Positions 31,601 through 42,250 of a stretch of DNA of 64,000 nt are shown here, piece after piece. Source of the DNA: Gnetum montanum (Eukaryota > Streptophyta > Gnetopsida > Gnetales > Gnetaceae); the NCBI GenBank assembly GCA_015680685.1, contig MNCI01003473.1, positions 328,898 through 392,897 on the forward strand, given 5' to 3'. The position numbers and the translations under genes were made by a program. The notes beneath the pieces were generated by a model that ran no database searches, had not been told where the DNA came from, and saw only the letters and a list, made by a program, of their open reading frames with translations. Numbering within the stretch: position 1 is the stretch's first letter; every line of letters begins with the position of its first letter.

Positions 31601-32290
31601 GTAGATGTCAAACTTGTGAACAAAAGGCTAGCGATAGGAAAAAAATCACTTCGGATGGTATTAGGACAAGGAAAAAGTTCACATGATAAGAGTGGGATAG
31701 GATTCTATACAAAAGATGAATCACCTATGTCAATCCCATCTTAATCGAATGTTAGTCCAAAGAACAATGCCACCACATCCCAATCAAAAGAAGCTTCCAT
31801 CCATAAAACTAATCCTCAAAGGTTTGATCGTTCTAATCATTCTTACTATAATAGGAGGATTAGATGCTATTATCATCATAAATTTGGGCATAAAATGGGA
31901 ATGCAATTTAAAATTTTTTCATATGAATAGCTGGTTGTATCATAAGACTCATTGGTCTTACCAAAATGTACCAAGAAAGGAATTTATGCAGGATGATAGA
32001 AGGAATTGAACAACTCAAAAGAACAAGTGAAGAAAGAATGGATAATCAAGAGGAAGAAATAGGGGAATGAAGAGACTCTATCCAAAAAATTCCTAATATG
32101 GAGCCAAGCCTTAGAGATAGAGGAAGTTTGTGCAAAATGAAAAACCTTGAAAAAGGAATCTCATTTTCTAGCACTATAAGCACCTCCATTCTCTTCAACA
32201 AGAAAAGGTAAGTAGAGGTTAGCTTTCTTTTAATAATGTATACTTTATAAGACTATAGTCCTTGGCAGCCTTTCCCAAACCCTATCCTAT
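31600..32290 (+). other. decayed stretch after gag
   Basis: A second knuckle-like run (RCYYHHKFGHKM) lies near 31862-31900. After that no copia protease, integrase or RT block can be read in any frame. The A-rich sequence to 32200 may be residual coding sequence. Confidence 0.45.
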
Positions 32291-32510
32291 TGAGCCTCAT
32301 CAAAGGAGACATCTTCCTGAAGATGTCTACTAGGAGACATTTACTCTTAACAAGAGACGTCTACATGAAGACATCTACCTAAAACATGAGATGTCTAATT
32401 GTCATCTCCTACAGCATAGTAGAGACGTCTATTGTAGAAAGAAGAACTCTACCTTGATTTTTAATCATAGAGGAGATGTTTATCTTCTAGTAGAGGTATC
32501 TTCTTTCTCA
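32290..32510 (+). promoter_or_regulatory. internal cluster of AGACATCT/AGATGTCT motifs
   Basis: In about 220 bp there are some ten variants: GAGACATCT, AAGATGTCT, GAGACGTCT, AAGACATCT, GAGATGTCT. They are like those in both LTRs of this element and in the LTRs of the gypsy element at 13.7-20.2 kb, yet this cluster lies in the interior. It could be a piece of LTR moved inward. Confidence 0.6.
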
Positions 32511-32888
32511 TCAAAATGCCCTCCTTCAGCACCACTATAAAAGTTAAAACCCTCATTGTTTGTCTTGTTCTTCAAAGATGATCCTACAGAGATGACTAAG
32601 GCTCCACAAGTGATAGCAATTTGAGTAGTAATGACCCACAAGAAGGTTGGAACATTCAGGCTACCACCAAAGAAGAGATCTAGAGGGAGTTCTAGTAGCA
32701 CACCAAGCTCCTACATGCTACAATCCAAAAGTACCAGCACCCAGCACTGATTTGAGGTAACTTGAACCGTGAGCATCATCTTTGAGTGTTCCTTAGCTTT
32801 TTCTTTACATAGGAAGCAAAATTTGATAGAATATTTTAAAGTGTTAAACTAGAGAGATTTCATTACAATGAATTTCTTAGTTCCATAA

Positions 32889-33570
32889 GTGTTAATTAGA
32901 TATTTTTATTACAATATTTTGATTTCCAATATTGTTGCTGAGACATTCACATCCATGGTTAGAGGTCTTGTCATTGAGGTGTCTCCACAAGTTGTGAATG
33001 CACTCCTTGGGATTTCCAATGTAGATGTTTTCCAAGTGATCATTGATACTATGAATGATATTTATACAAATGGTATAATTCTTGTGAGTCATGATGAATT
33101 TTGTAATGCTTTGTGTGGAGAAACCATGTCTTTTGATAAAGGAAAAATTAATAGAAACAGAATGTCTCTTGATGCTTCCACTTTGTTCCTTATTGTGCTA
33201 TATAGCATTATTGTAGAAGGGGGAAGCTATAGTTATTTGTTGCCACCCCAAGCTTTTGTTCTCTACTACCTTCTTATAGGATAGCTACTAGATTTGGGGC
33301 ATACTCTCTACCAGGACGTGCTGAGTTTGTATGCCAAGGAGAAAATCCTTAGGCATCCTTATCTCTTTAGTTGATTGATTCATTAGAGGGGTGTACTTAT
33401 TCCTGAGATGCCTTTGTTCAAAGGCAAGTGGAGCCTCAATGAGTTGTTGAAAAGAGGAGTCTTTCTCATGCAAAAGCATAAGGACCAAGTACCAAGCCAT
33501 CTCATGCAAAAGCATCAGGACCAAGTACCAAGCCACCTTCATCAGAAAAGAATAAGAAAGTAGCATCATC
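32889..33570 (+). pseudogene. region resembling the plant Transposase_32-type domain
   Basis: An open piece (32889-33284) reads SMVRGLVIEVSPQVVNALLGI, then after a gap MSFDKGKINRNRMSLDASTLFLIVLYSIIVEGGSYSYLLPPQAFVLYYLL. This order (a 'V.G..I..SP..IN.LLG' start, then 'L.......I.Y.I..P......L....A.LLY.L') resembles the putative plant transposon protein domain that plant annotation pipelines report in retrotransposon fragments. The reading continues with stops to about 33430 (VLSLYAKEKILRHPYLF, IPEMPLFKGKW). Function is unknown; assignment is from pattern memory and is modest. Confidence 0.45.
33465..33536 (+). repeat. 36-bp tandem duplication
   Basis: CTCATGCAAAAGCATAAGGA... (33465-33500) is repeated at 33501-33536 with two substitutions. 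Thirty-six is a multiple of three, so a reading frame would pass through it (repeat unit MQKHKDQVPSHL). Confidence 0.9.
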
Positions 33571-33699
33571 CTCTAGGGCCTCTCCTTTGTTAAGTAGGTC
33601 CAAATCTACTAGAGCACATCTTAGATCATCCCTGAAGAAGCTTCTTCAACTATTTTCTCATAGTATCAGGATGCTTGGGAGGAATCTATCTTACTTTTG

Positions 33700-34280
33700 T
33701 AAGAGAATGGATGCTATTAGCATCCCTCTTCCTCTAGATGGATAGTAGTTTGTGGAAGTCACTACTTATCCTTTCATTGATAGTGAGGAGGACATTCCTA
33801 CTTTACCAAGGCACTCTATAGTAGCTGGACCTTCCCATGCTTATGACTCTAGGATGGAGTTCAATTTTGAGCCTAATGCACCATCAGCTCATGTCCAGGG
33901 GGAGCCTCATGTTCCCACACAACCTAAGCATCAGGTTCCATCTTTAGGTGATTCTTCTAGATCCTTTAAGTAGTAGGCCATGGAGAGTACTTTTGGGACC
34001 ACATCCCAATGGGTGCATATTGATTTTACTTATCAGAGAAAGGGAGATTTTTCATCTTCCTAGTAGGCTCTAGCTTAGCTTGATGCACCAGCTTCATCTT
34101 GGTTTCAAGTGAAGCTTCATTTTTAGAGTGGCCATGTTTAGCAAATAGAGTCTTTAAATGATGATGAGCAACATTTCACTAGCTCTAGCACTAGCAGCAA
34201 TGATGATAACGAGGAGACTTAAGACTCATCCAAAGTAGTAGTTGATTTAGAGTCTAATGATGTCACTAGGGTTAGTGATT
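33700..34280 (+). pseudogene. C-terminal part of the accessory reading frame
   Basis: An open stretch at 33752-33973 is rich in Pro, Ser, His and acidic residues (DSEEDIPTLPRHS, EPHVPTQPKH), typical of the disordered tails after Transposase_32-type regions. An acidic Ser/Asp-rich stretch continues near 34170-34260 in another frame. No catalytic motif is seen. It probably belongs to the same decayed protein as the region at 32889-33570. Confidence 0.4.
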
Positions 34281-34673
34281 AGGATCCTCAGGTGTTCTTT
34301 CTCTTTCTCTCTCCTTTTTTTTGATGTCCAAAAAGGGAAAGAAATTTGGAGATGTTCACATATGTGATTTTTATATATGATGCAGCTATTGTATGGATAG
34401 TTGTATGGACAAATGAGGATGGTTTATGATCTAGACTTAGGGTGTTCATTTCGGTTATCTCTGTCTGGTGCACTTCTTAGAGATAGGTTTTACTTTTGCA
34501 TCGTATCATATTCGATTTTATCATCCTTCCCTATGCCTTTGAACCTCATTGAACCTTAGAGATTTTATCCTAGTCCCTAGCTACCATTGGAATTTATATG
34601 TCTTGACATTTTAATATTATTATCAGTATTTATTGGTTTATCTTCTTACCCATTTTTTAAGTTTTGAACATCA

Positions 34674-34689
34674 CCAAAAAGGGGAAGAT
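34674..34689 (+). other. polypurine tract before the 3' LTR
   Basis: AAAAAGGGGAAGAT stands just before the LTR start. A very similar AAAAAGGGGGAGATTG is the usual tract in large plant copia elements, which supports element superfamily and orientation. Confidence 0.75.
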
Positions 34690-35974
34690 TATTGAACTTT
34701 TGGTATGTCAAAACCTTAAGGAAAATGAAGAACATAGAATGGTTTATGGAGTGTGATGTTTTTGTATGGCATGAAGGAGAGCTTAAGAGATGACATCTAC
34801 AAATAGATGTCAAAGTGGAGACCACAAGGACTTGCTAGACATGAATGAAGACTCAAGGAATGAGAGCTACAACAAGATGTCAAAGTGAAGACTACAAGGA
34901 CTCAAGAGACTTTGGACAAGGACTTTATTAGAAAATTGGAAGCAAGGGAAAAGAAGAAGACTACAGGGAAATGAAGATGTTCCAAGAATTTGGAAGAAGT
35001 AAAATCAATGAAAGAAAGTTTCAGAAACCAAGTTCAAATTTGAGAAGATGTCTTCCAAAAGTAGAAGGCATCTTGGCTAAAGTGCAGAAGAACCAAAGAA
35101 GACATCTTGCTAAAAAAGTAGACATCTCATGTCTAGAGAAGACATCTACATGAAGACGTCTGCTTTGATAGAGATATGTCTCCCCTAAACTAAAGTCTAT
35201 GCAGTGAGATGTCTCAATCTTGAAGAAGACCTCTCTCCTAAACTAAAGTTTGTGTAGTGAAATGTCTCAATCCTGAAAAAGACATCTCCCCTAGTCATTA
35301 GATAGTCGTTGCATGAATTCTGAGGTGATTTCAGAAACTTCAAGGCTATAAGAAGACTTTATTCTCTTGGAGATTGAGTAAGTTTTTGGTGCAAGTAAGT
35401 GTTAGCATCAAGAAATCATTGTGTACATTATTTTATTATATTTTCTTACCTCATTGTACTATCTTGTGCACTATTGTAGTGATCAATTATGTTGTACCTA
35501 AAAGTACAAGGACTAGCAAATCAATTGCATCCTTTCCTTGTAAATTTTGTTTCTCTTTCTAGTAGCCCTACTGGGGTTGATTTGCTTCTTGCGAGAAGGC
35601 ATCATCCTTGAGCTTGTCAGGATCCTACTAAGATTAAGTGTTGGTGTAGCGTTACAACACTCCAAAGTAGAGCTCAAGTTGTAAAGTTTATGGGATCTTG
35701 GAAACCACATTCTAAGCTTGTTGGGGCCTTGGAGGGTTGAGTGGATTTGTATCAATGAATCACTCTGAAGTAGAGCTTAGAGCTTGTATAGGGTGTGGTA
35801 CCCTTTAAACCACATTTTAAGAGAACAAAGTTTGAAGGTGTGCAAGCAATCTACCCTCTAAATGTGGAATACCCAAGTTGGAAAACCATGTAAATTTTCC
35901 GTGTGCTTTGTGTTGATGAATTTTTGATTTGGGGAACTTTTTCATTTCCCCCCTTCTAAGTTCTATGATTCTTA
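34690..35974 (+). repeat. 3' LTR of the copia-type element
   Basis: Begins TATTGAACTTTTGGTATGTC (the first TG has become TA) and extends beyond the end of the truncated left LTR, to a C-rich stretch and CTTCTAAG (about 35955). The proposed end, 35974, rests on the candidate duplication GAGCC. Motif clusters lie at about 34780-34830 and 35050-35290, the latter with three GATGTCTC/AAATGTCTC repeats inside a local duplication (CCTAAACTAAAGT at about 35185 and 35236). Confidence 0.75.
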
Positions 35975-35979
35975 GAGCC

Positions 35980-37301
35980 ATCATAGGCTTAATCCTTAGG
36001 CAATTCAAAAATAAATGTGAAAGAGATTATGAAGAATCATAAAAAGTACATTGAGAACTGTCAAGCCCAATCTATTACATTATTGCAGCCATGGACAATC
36101 TACTATTGAGTAATGACCATGTGAAAACTTTAATCTTAGGTTGCAAACTGGTCCTCCATACTTTCTTAAAAGTGATCCTTCATTTATCAAAACCCCAATT
36201 AATACACCATTTTTAATTGAAATATTGAAAAGGATGTTATCTTAGAAGCACCTTAATTAAGCATTTGAAAATCATTAATTCTAAAATACAAGATTCATCA
36301 TTCCAAAACCAATTATACTGCAATTCCCATAAAGATGATTTAGGTGCCTAAAGTTGAGCATCAACAATTGAAAGGATGGCATATAAAAAGGATTGATACT
36401 TTCTATGAGTAAGAAACTTTTGAATAATAACATCTTCTTACATAATTGTTAATTCATCCACAAAACTCTCCCAATTTTAAATTGGTAATAACTTCAAAAT
36501 CTTTCTGGAAGGATATTGAAATTCATTAAGGTAGAAGCAGTAGCTACAAAGTAGCATAATAAATGTGACTGAGGCATAGAAAGATTAACATACTTAGAAG
36601 ACCAACTTAAAAGTTTAAAACTTATTCTTTTACCATATAGCTTGGAGAAACATGAAGTATTTAATGTTTAAGGAAGCTTTAGAAATAACTCAATTTAGCC
36701 AAAAAAAATGTTATCTATTTGCTAAAAACAAAGTCTAACCACCTTATTCTAGCTCTTCATGTCATTCATTGCCCCAAGAATCCATTTTGCAGATAAAGCC
36801 AATGATTGGTCATAAAAGCTACCAATTTCAAGGCCATCTTCTTCTTTGGGAAGAGTACCAATATTTCACTTAACTTAAGCAAATTCATGACTAGAATTAT
36901 TATTTTTGCAAATACAACTCCTAATAATCTCTTTAATCTTTATATAGTTTCATTTTTAAAGCTAAGAAAGGACTAGTAAACATAGATGGATGAAAGAATG
37001 CATTTTGCAACAATAATCATTCTAGGAAGAGAAAGATGTCATTTTGATTACTTTTTTACTTTTTATATAACTTTCTACATAATAGAATCCCATAATTAAG
37101 AAATGTTAGGTATAACAACAAGAGGTATACCAAGAATTTTAAAGATTTCATGTGGTTCATTCCATCTCCAAACAACATTTTAGATGTTGTGATTAAGAGG
37201 TCTATAATAAGATTTAACATAAATAGACTTTTCCCAATTAATTCTTAAGCTAAAAGCATCATAGAAACTTTGAATAATATTGATATCTTTTTGAATCTTT
37301 G
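35980..37301 (-). pseudogene. L1-type LINE, RT end and zinc-finger tail (part 1 of split copy)
   Basis: Just left of the Tat-like insertion, minus-strand reading gives KIQKDINIIQSFYDAFSLRINWEKS (37296-37222), the block behind the FADD box ('...ASGL.INW.KS'). Then FKILGIPLVV near 37130 and, at 36165-36000, a zf-RVT tail: SLQPKIKVFTWSLLNSRL and, after stops, QCTFYDSS and SLSHLFLNCLRI (known form 'P.K...F.W.......T...L..R......C..C....E...HLF..C'). The copia element starts where this tail would continue. Confidence 0.85.
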
Positions 37302-38405
37302 TGTTGGAGTAGGAATCATCGTAGCATCGAGATTTGACACAACCTAACACAAAACTAAGCCAAAAAATCTTGTAGCAACCAAATATTCTAGGAAAGCTAA
37401 TTTTTCAACTAATTTACCTCAAATCAAAAGGAGACTTGTAGATTATTGGAAAAATTAGATAATTTGAGCCAAAAATTTTTGCCAAATTTTAGCAGAATAA
37501 AAGTACAAAAGAAAACATTTATGCATAGAATAATGTGTACAAAATAAGTAAAAGCACGTATAACACAAATTTAGAAAAAATAGACCATGGTGTATGGTTG
37601 GCAGGAAAGAAAAATTGATGACAAAGTACCAAATGAAACATATCTAATTCTTTAAAGCATTAAATCAAAGAAGATAATGCAGAAAATAGAAAATAGGTCT
37701 ACAGTAGATTTGGATAATACCATAAACAAAGAACTAAAAAAGGCAAGATCCAAATTACAAGAGAAATTAAAAAATAAGAACCCATTAGAAAAGTTCTAGA
37801 AAATGTACCAAGGATCAAAGGCATTTGAAGAGAAGATTTGTTACCTTGTTTTTTCTCTTATGTATGCACTTGATGTAGATCTAGCAAGAATATTGTAGAT
37901 TTAGAAGCTAATGAAGCAAAGGAATGGATTCGAATGGTATGTGGACATGATTCTAAGTCATTATCCATGTGTTAGGAGGACAACATGAAGAGGATACAAT
38001 GTGTTAGAAGGAAAAAGTGGAGAGAAGTTAGAGAAGTTGATTATCTCCAAAGGAAGAGCAATTATTCTATAAAAAGGCAAAGTCTTTTAAAGAAGAAAAA
38101 TTGAGCTAAGTAGCATAGATAGTTACCAAATGCTAAGAAGATGCTAATTATTTTCAAAAACTAAATGGAGAATTGATTTTGGAGTTGACATGGGACATCA
38201 AAACTAGACGTTGCAAATAAAGAGCCAAAATGATGCTACTTATCACTTAAGATGTTAATTTCTAGCAAGCTAAATATGAAGATTTAGAATCTACATTGCA
38301 AATAACACAAAATGTTGAATCTAGACTACTGGCTATGAGCTGAGAAGCCATGGAATGTACCCAAGACTCTAGCTTATGAAGAACAAAGCCAAAGTGGGTA
38401 CAAAA
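37302..38405 (-). repeat. 3' LTR (left) of the Tat-like element, shortened
   Basis: It aligns with the right LTR at both ends (AATCATCGTAGCATCGAG.../AATCATCATAATATCAAG..., CAAAGTGGGTACAA/CAAAGTGGATACAA) and in GATGTAGATCTAGCAAGAA and GATTTAGAAGCTAATGAAG. At 1104 bp it lacks about 300 bp that the right LTR has at about 50410-50700. Differences are mainly G/A and C/T. Confidence 0.9.
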
Positions 38406-38519
38406 CTTTGATCAATCTTGATGGATACTACTAAAGAGATGAAGGGAAATCCATCAAGAAAAGACATGAGCTAGTAGGTACCTGCAAGAAGATTGAACAA
38501 AGTAGAATAATAGGAGAGA

Positions 38520-39360
38520 AAATCTAGGACATTGTCAACACACCTACGATGAAGTGCTATGCCAAAGAAGTGGGGTATGGCTAGATTCTAGGAAGCATGC
38601 ATGAAAATGTAGATATAGCACTTCCTAACCAACTCAATTCTTTTAATCACACCCTCATTGAAGTAAAACATAGATACTCATTTGGCCTCACCAATGTAGA
38701 TTATGAAAAGAGAAAGGGATAGAGAAAGAAAGGGAGATAGCAAAAAGTAAAAAGAAAGAGTAATGCAAGTATGGAAAATCATGTTAGGAATATCTCCAAT
38801 ACACCAATAGTGGGGTGTTGCGTTGCAAAAATGGGACATGGCTAGATTCCTAAAATCGACCTCTTCCTTACCTCACTCATATGCAAATTTCATACTCCTT
38901 ATGTCACTCTATACTCAACACTTCCTCACTACATTGGGGAACAAACACTTGTTCAGCCTCACTAATGTTAAATATACAGAGGAATGGAAGTAGATAAAGA
39001 GAGGGAATGAGAGGAAGAAGAGAGAAATATAGTACAAGATAGTAGAAATTTAGAGTATGTGAATGAAAAGAACAAAGGTAGAAGAAGAAAAGAGGATATC
39101 ACCCATACACCTATCATGAGGATGATGCTATGCATAAAATTGGGGTATGGCTAAATCCTACATACTGTATGGTAAAAAAGGATGTCATATATATTGTCAA
39201 AGTAACGCTTTCTTGTTCCACTTAAAAACACATTCAGTCACACCTTCATATGAAGAAACGATATATTTAGTCACTCAAAAACCTTGCTAGTTATGCTAAG
39301 CACATAGAGTAGAATGGGATAGATAGCATAGAAAAATATGAAGAAAATGTTTTAGCCATT
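38520..39360. repeat. three-copy tandem array, unit about 260-306 bp
   Basis: Anchors ACACCTACGAT (38540), ACACCAATAGT (38801) and ACACCTATCAT (39107) are each followed by a GC..ATG/GCTATGC, GGGGTATGGCTAGATTC or equivalent, and a CCTCACTAATGT-type phrase with a purine-rich (GAGAAAGGGA...) end. It is diverged but clear. It lies next to the 3' LTR, where Tat/Ogre elements are known to carry variable tandem repeats. Confidence 0.75.
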
Positions 39361-39849
39361 AATGAAGCAAGACTTAATTTTCATTTTTGGAGAACCTAAT
39401 CACTCAGTATGATCAAGATAAGATTTAACACATAAAATTTTTAGTAGAAAAATCCTAAGAGAAAATTTTAAATAGGTTTTAACAAAGTTATCACATAAAT
39501 TAAGAACTTTGTGATAAAAATATTTAAGAAAAATAGTTTTAAAGTCATTTGACTCTATCGAATACAAAGGTTGTAAAATTTCCAGATGATTTGAAGAGCT
39601 AGGTTTTCAATTTTAAAATTGGCACCGTGTAGAATAATTGAGTTAAGACATTAAAGATATGATTTATATGAGTTAAATTGGAATAAACATGCACTATATT
39701 TACCTATTAGATAAACCAAGATTGACATGAGTGGAATCACAGAGCTTATGAATCAATTTCATCTTAATGTGTATTAGAACAAATAGTTGGGTGCTAAGTG
39801 GAACCCTCACTTCAGGAAGGGCTTGATTTAAATTTGAAAAAGAATTATT

Positions 39850-41860
39850 AAAATATGTTTACTATATCAGCTCTTGAGGAAGACATTTTAGTTTGGCAAG
39901 AAGTTTAAAAAATAGCTCTGCCTAAATTAGCTCTACTAACATGAAAGAGGTTTATAGAGTTAAAAGATAGCTCTACAAAGAATGCTTTGTTTGGTTATGC
40001 CATTTGAGCCTATAGAGTTAAACTTAAATTCTACAAGTTAGTTCAAAAATAACTCTACCACATCAGCTTGGAATTTTAGAGTATTTTTCATAGAGCCAAA
40101 ATTCTACTTCATGAAAGAGCTTATTTTCAATTATACCACATCAATGTTTTCTCATATAGAACATGCTCGTAAAGTGAAGAAGCAACTCTACAAATTGGTT
40201 CTATAGCCATGTCATGAAAACTTCTTGAGATAAGCTCATATATAGGATAAAAATTAATTCTATGAGTATTTTCACTTCTACCTTTGCCAAGTTAGATCCC
40301 TTCAAGAGAATTGATTTGTAGGGTTATAAAATAGCTCTACTAAAACACCAATTTCTAGTTTTTCCATGTAGGTTGTTGAGCCCCAATTCTATGAGCGAAG
40401 AATAAGTTCTACAAGATTGTTCCATGAACCACATCAGCATATAGAGGAAGCTTATGGAACAAAAAAGTAGCTCTACAAGAAGATTCTACTCAAGAAAGCA
40501 CCTTATTTACAAATCCCTTATGATACGTGGACTTTGTTTGGGGAAAGTTTGTAGAGTGCAAAACTTGCTACATAAGAAAAGCTGAAAACGATTCTAGGTA
40601 ACCAAGAAGGAAGTTTGGAGTTAAGCCCTTTGTAGAGCCAAGATATGGTTCTATGAAATAGATTTAGAAAATGGCTCTACCATGTCCACATCTGCCATGT
40701 TAGGTTTTTAAAGGAATGAATTCGTAGAAATGAAAATTGGTTCTATGAAAAGCTTAACTTTCAATTATAAGAGCCATGTTAACTCTGTAGATTTGTATCA
40801 TCACATCAACTCACTCGTACAGCTGGTTCATAGAACTAAATTTTTGTTCTATGAATAAGCTTCAAATCAATTTTACAAGACATGTCATTAGAGTGTATTG
40901 AGGAAAGCTTGTATGTAAAACCAAAATTTAGCTCTACAATGAAAGCATAAAGAAAACTCTACCACATCAACCATTTAAGTAAGTAGAAGTGGTTCTTCTA
41001 CATCATTAGCCATGAAGAATAAGTATGGAAGATTTAAAAATGGCTTTACAAAATAATTCTATTAACAACTAAGAATTGTGGAGTAGAAGATTTGAAAGAT
41101 ATTCGACTCTCATCACCAAATTAGCTTATAGAACCAATGTATAAAGTTTTGATTCCATTCTACAAAGAAGTTAACTAGTTGCTTTGCCATGTTAGCAATC
41201 ATGAAGAATTGATTCATAGATCTAAAACATGATTCTACAAAATGGTTCTATAAATAAGCTAAAGGCACATAAAGAGATTTTGAGAAAATGTTCATCCCTC
41301 ACTACCACATCAACTTGTAGAGCTAGTTTGTGAAGTCAAGAATTTAGCTCTATGAACATATCTTAAGGAAGTTTTTCCATGCCATCCTCTATACAATATT
41401 GGTTCATAAAGCCAAAAGTTGGCTCTACAAGGAAAAACTAGATTGTATCTATGAGTCATGTCAACTTTGGAGAAGGGAAGTTGATTGTAGAACCAAAATT
41501 TACCTCTACAAACAAGCTCCTCTTTCATTCTACCATGACAAAATCTTCCACATTAGCTTATAGAACTAGCATATAAAGCCAAAATTTAGCTCTACAAGCA
41601 TTAGAAATAGCTTTACCATGTCAAATTCTTTAAAGAGCAAGCCTTTAGGACATGAAAATTATTTTACGAGTAAGCTTAAAAATGATTATACAAGCCACTT
41701 CAAATCTCACTCTGGGTCCACCAAGAATTGCATACATGTACATAGAATAAATTTATTGAAGAAGCTTGAATTCACTCCATCACGTCAGATTCATTTCTAG
41801 AACAAGTTTCTAATGTTTGAATTTAGCTCTATGAACAATTTGGAAAAGGCTCTAGTGGCT
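39850..41860. repeat. degenerate tandem array, unit about 78 bp, about 25 copies
   Basis: The phrase ACCACATCAAC or CCATGTCA recurs at about 41305, 41380, 41458, 41533, 41616, 41695 and 41773, so every 75-83 bp, and likewise leftwards to about 40070. Between anchors each unit has TAGAGCTAGTTTGTAGA, CCAAAATTTAGCTCTACAA and a purine-rich end with ATTCTA. Individual copies are strongly diverged. Only chance reading frames occur (for example 41310-41528 on minus). Confidence 0.8.
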
Positions 41861-42250
41861 AACAATAAAATGAATATTTAAATCCTCAAGCCTTAAATGA
41901 AATAGCTCAACATAATTAAAGCTTGAATAAAATGTTGAGAGCCAAATTGAATAGTTCGTCCCAAGGAAGAAAATTAAAGAATAGGGCTCTAAATATTAAT
42001 AAGCAAGATTTGAAGAGATTTTAAAGAGATTTTAGAGCTCAGAGTTGAACCAAAGCTAAGAATAGAGACAAAACAACCATTGAAGAACATAGGAAAACTC
42101 TAGTTTCTGCAAAAGAAAATATTTAAGATGTTCCATAAATAGAAGAAAGAGGCTTTCCAGAAGTCTCAAGATGTCGACACCTATGTCTTCTCTAAATGCA
42201 TGAAACAATTCAAATTAAACATCTATCAACTCTGCTAATGGAATGATATA

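Larger units (their letters stand above)
29721..35974 (+). mobile_element. Ty1/copia-type element with gag but no recognisable pol
   Basis: Related LTRs begin at 29721 and 34690. The interior starts in the middle of a copia-type gag and then has a region with a plant-transposon-like domain, a polypurine tract and the 3' LTR. I find no protease, integrase, RT or RNase H between them. The 5' LTR end, primer site and gag start are missing through one deletion near 30522. GAGCT before the element (29716-29720) and GAGCC after it (35975-35979) could be an imperfect 5-bp target duplication. It lies in an L1 LINE (minus strand). Confidence 0.75.

Noticed and set aside
33288-33569. 93-residue open frame on minus with an internal repeat
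   Set aside because: It is antisense to the 36-bp duplication of the plus-strand accessory region; the repeat explains its length.
35513-36008. Open frames on minus of 80 and 63 residues
   Set aside because: The first is LTR sequence; the second mixes LTR end and LINE zinc-finger tail. Neither is a gene of its own.
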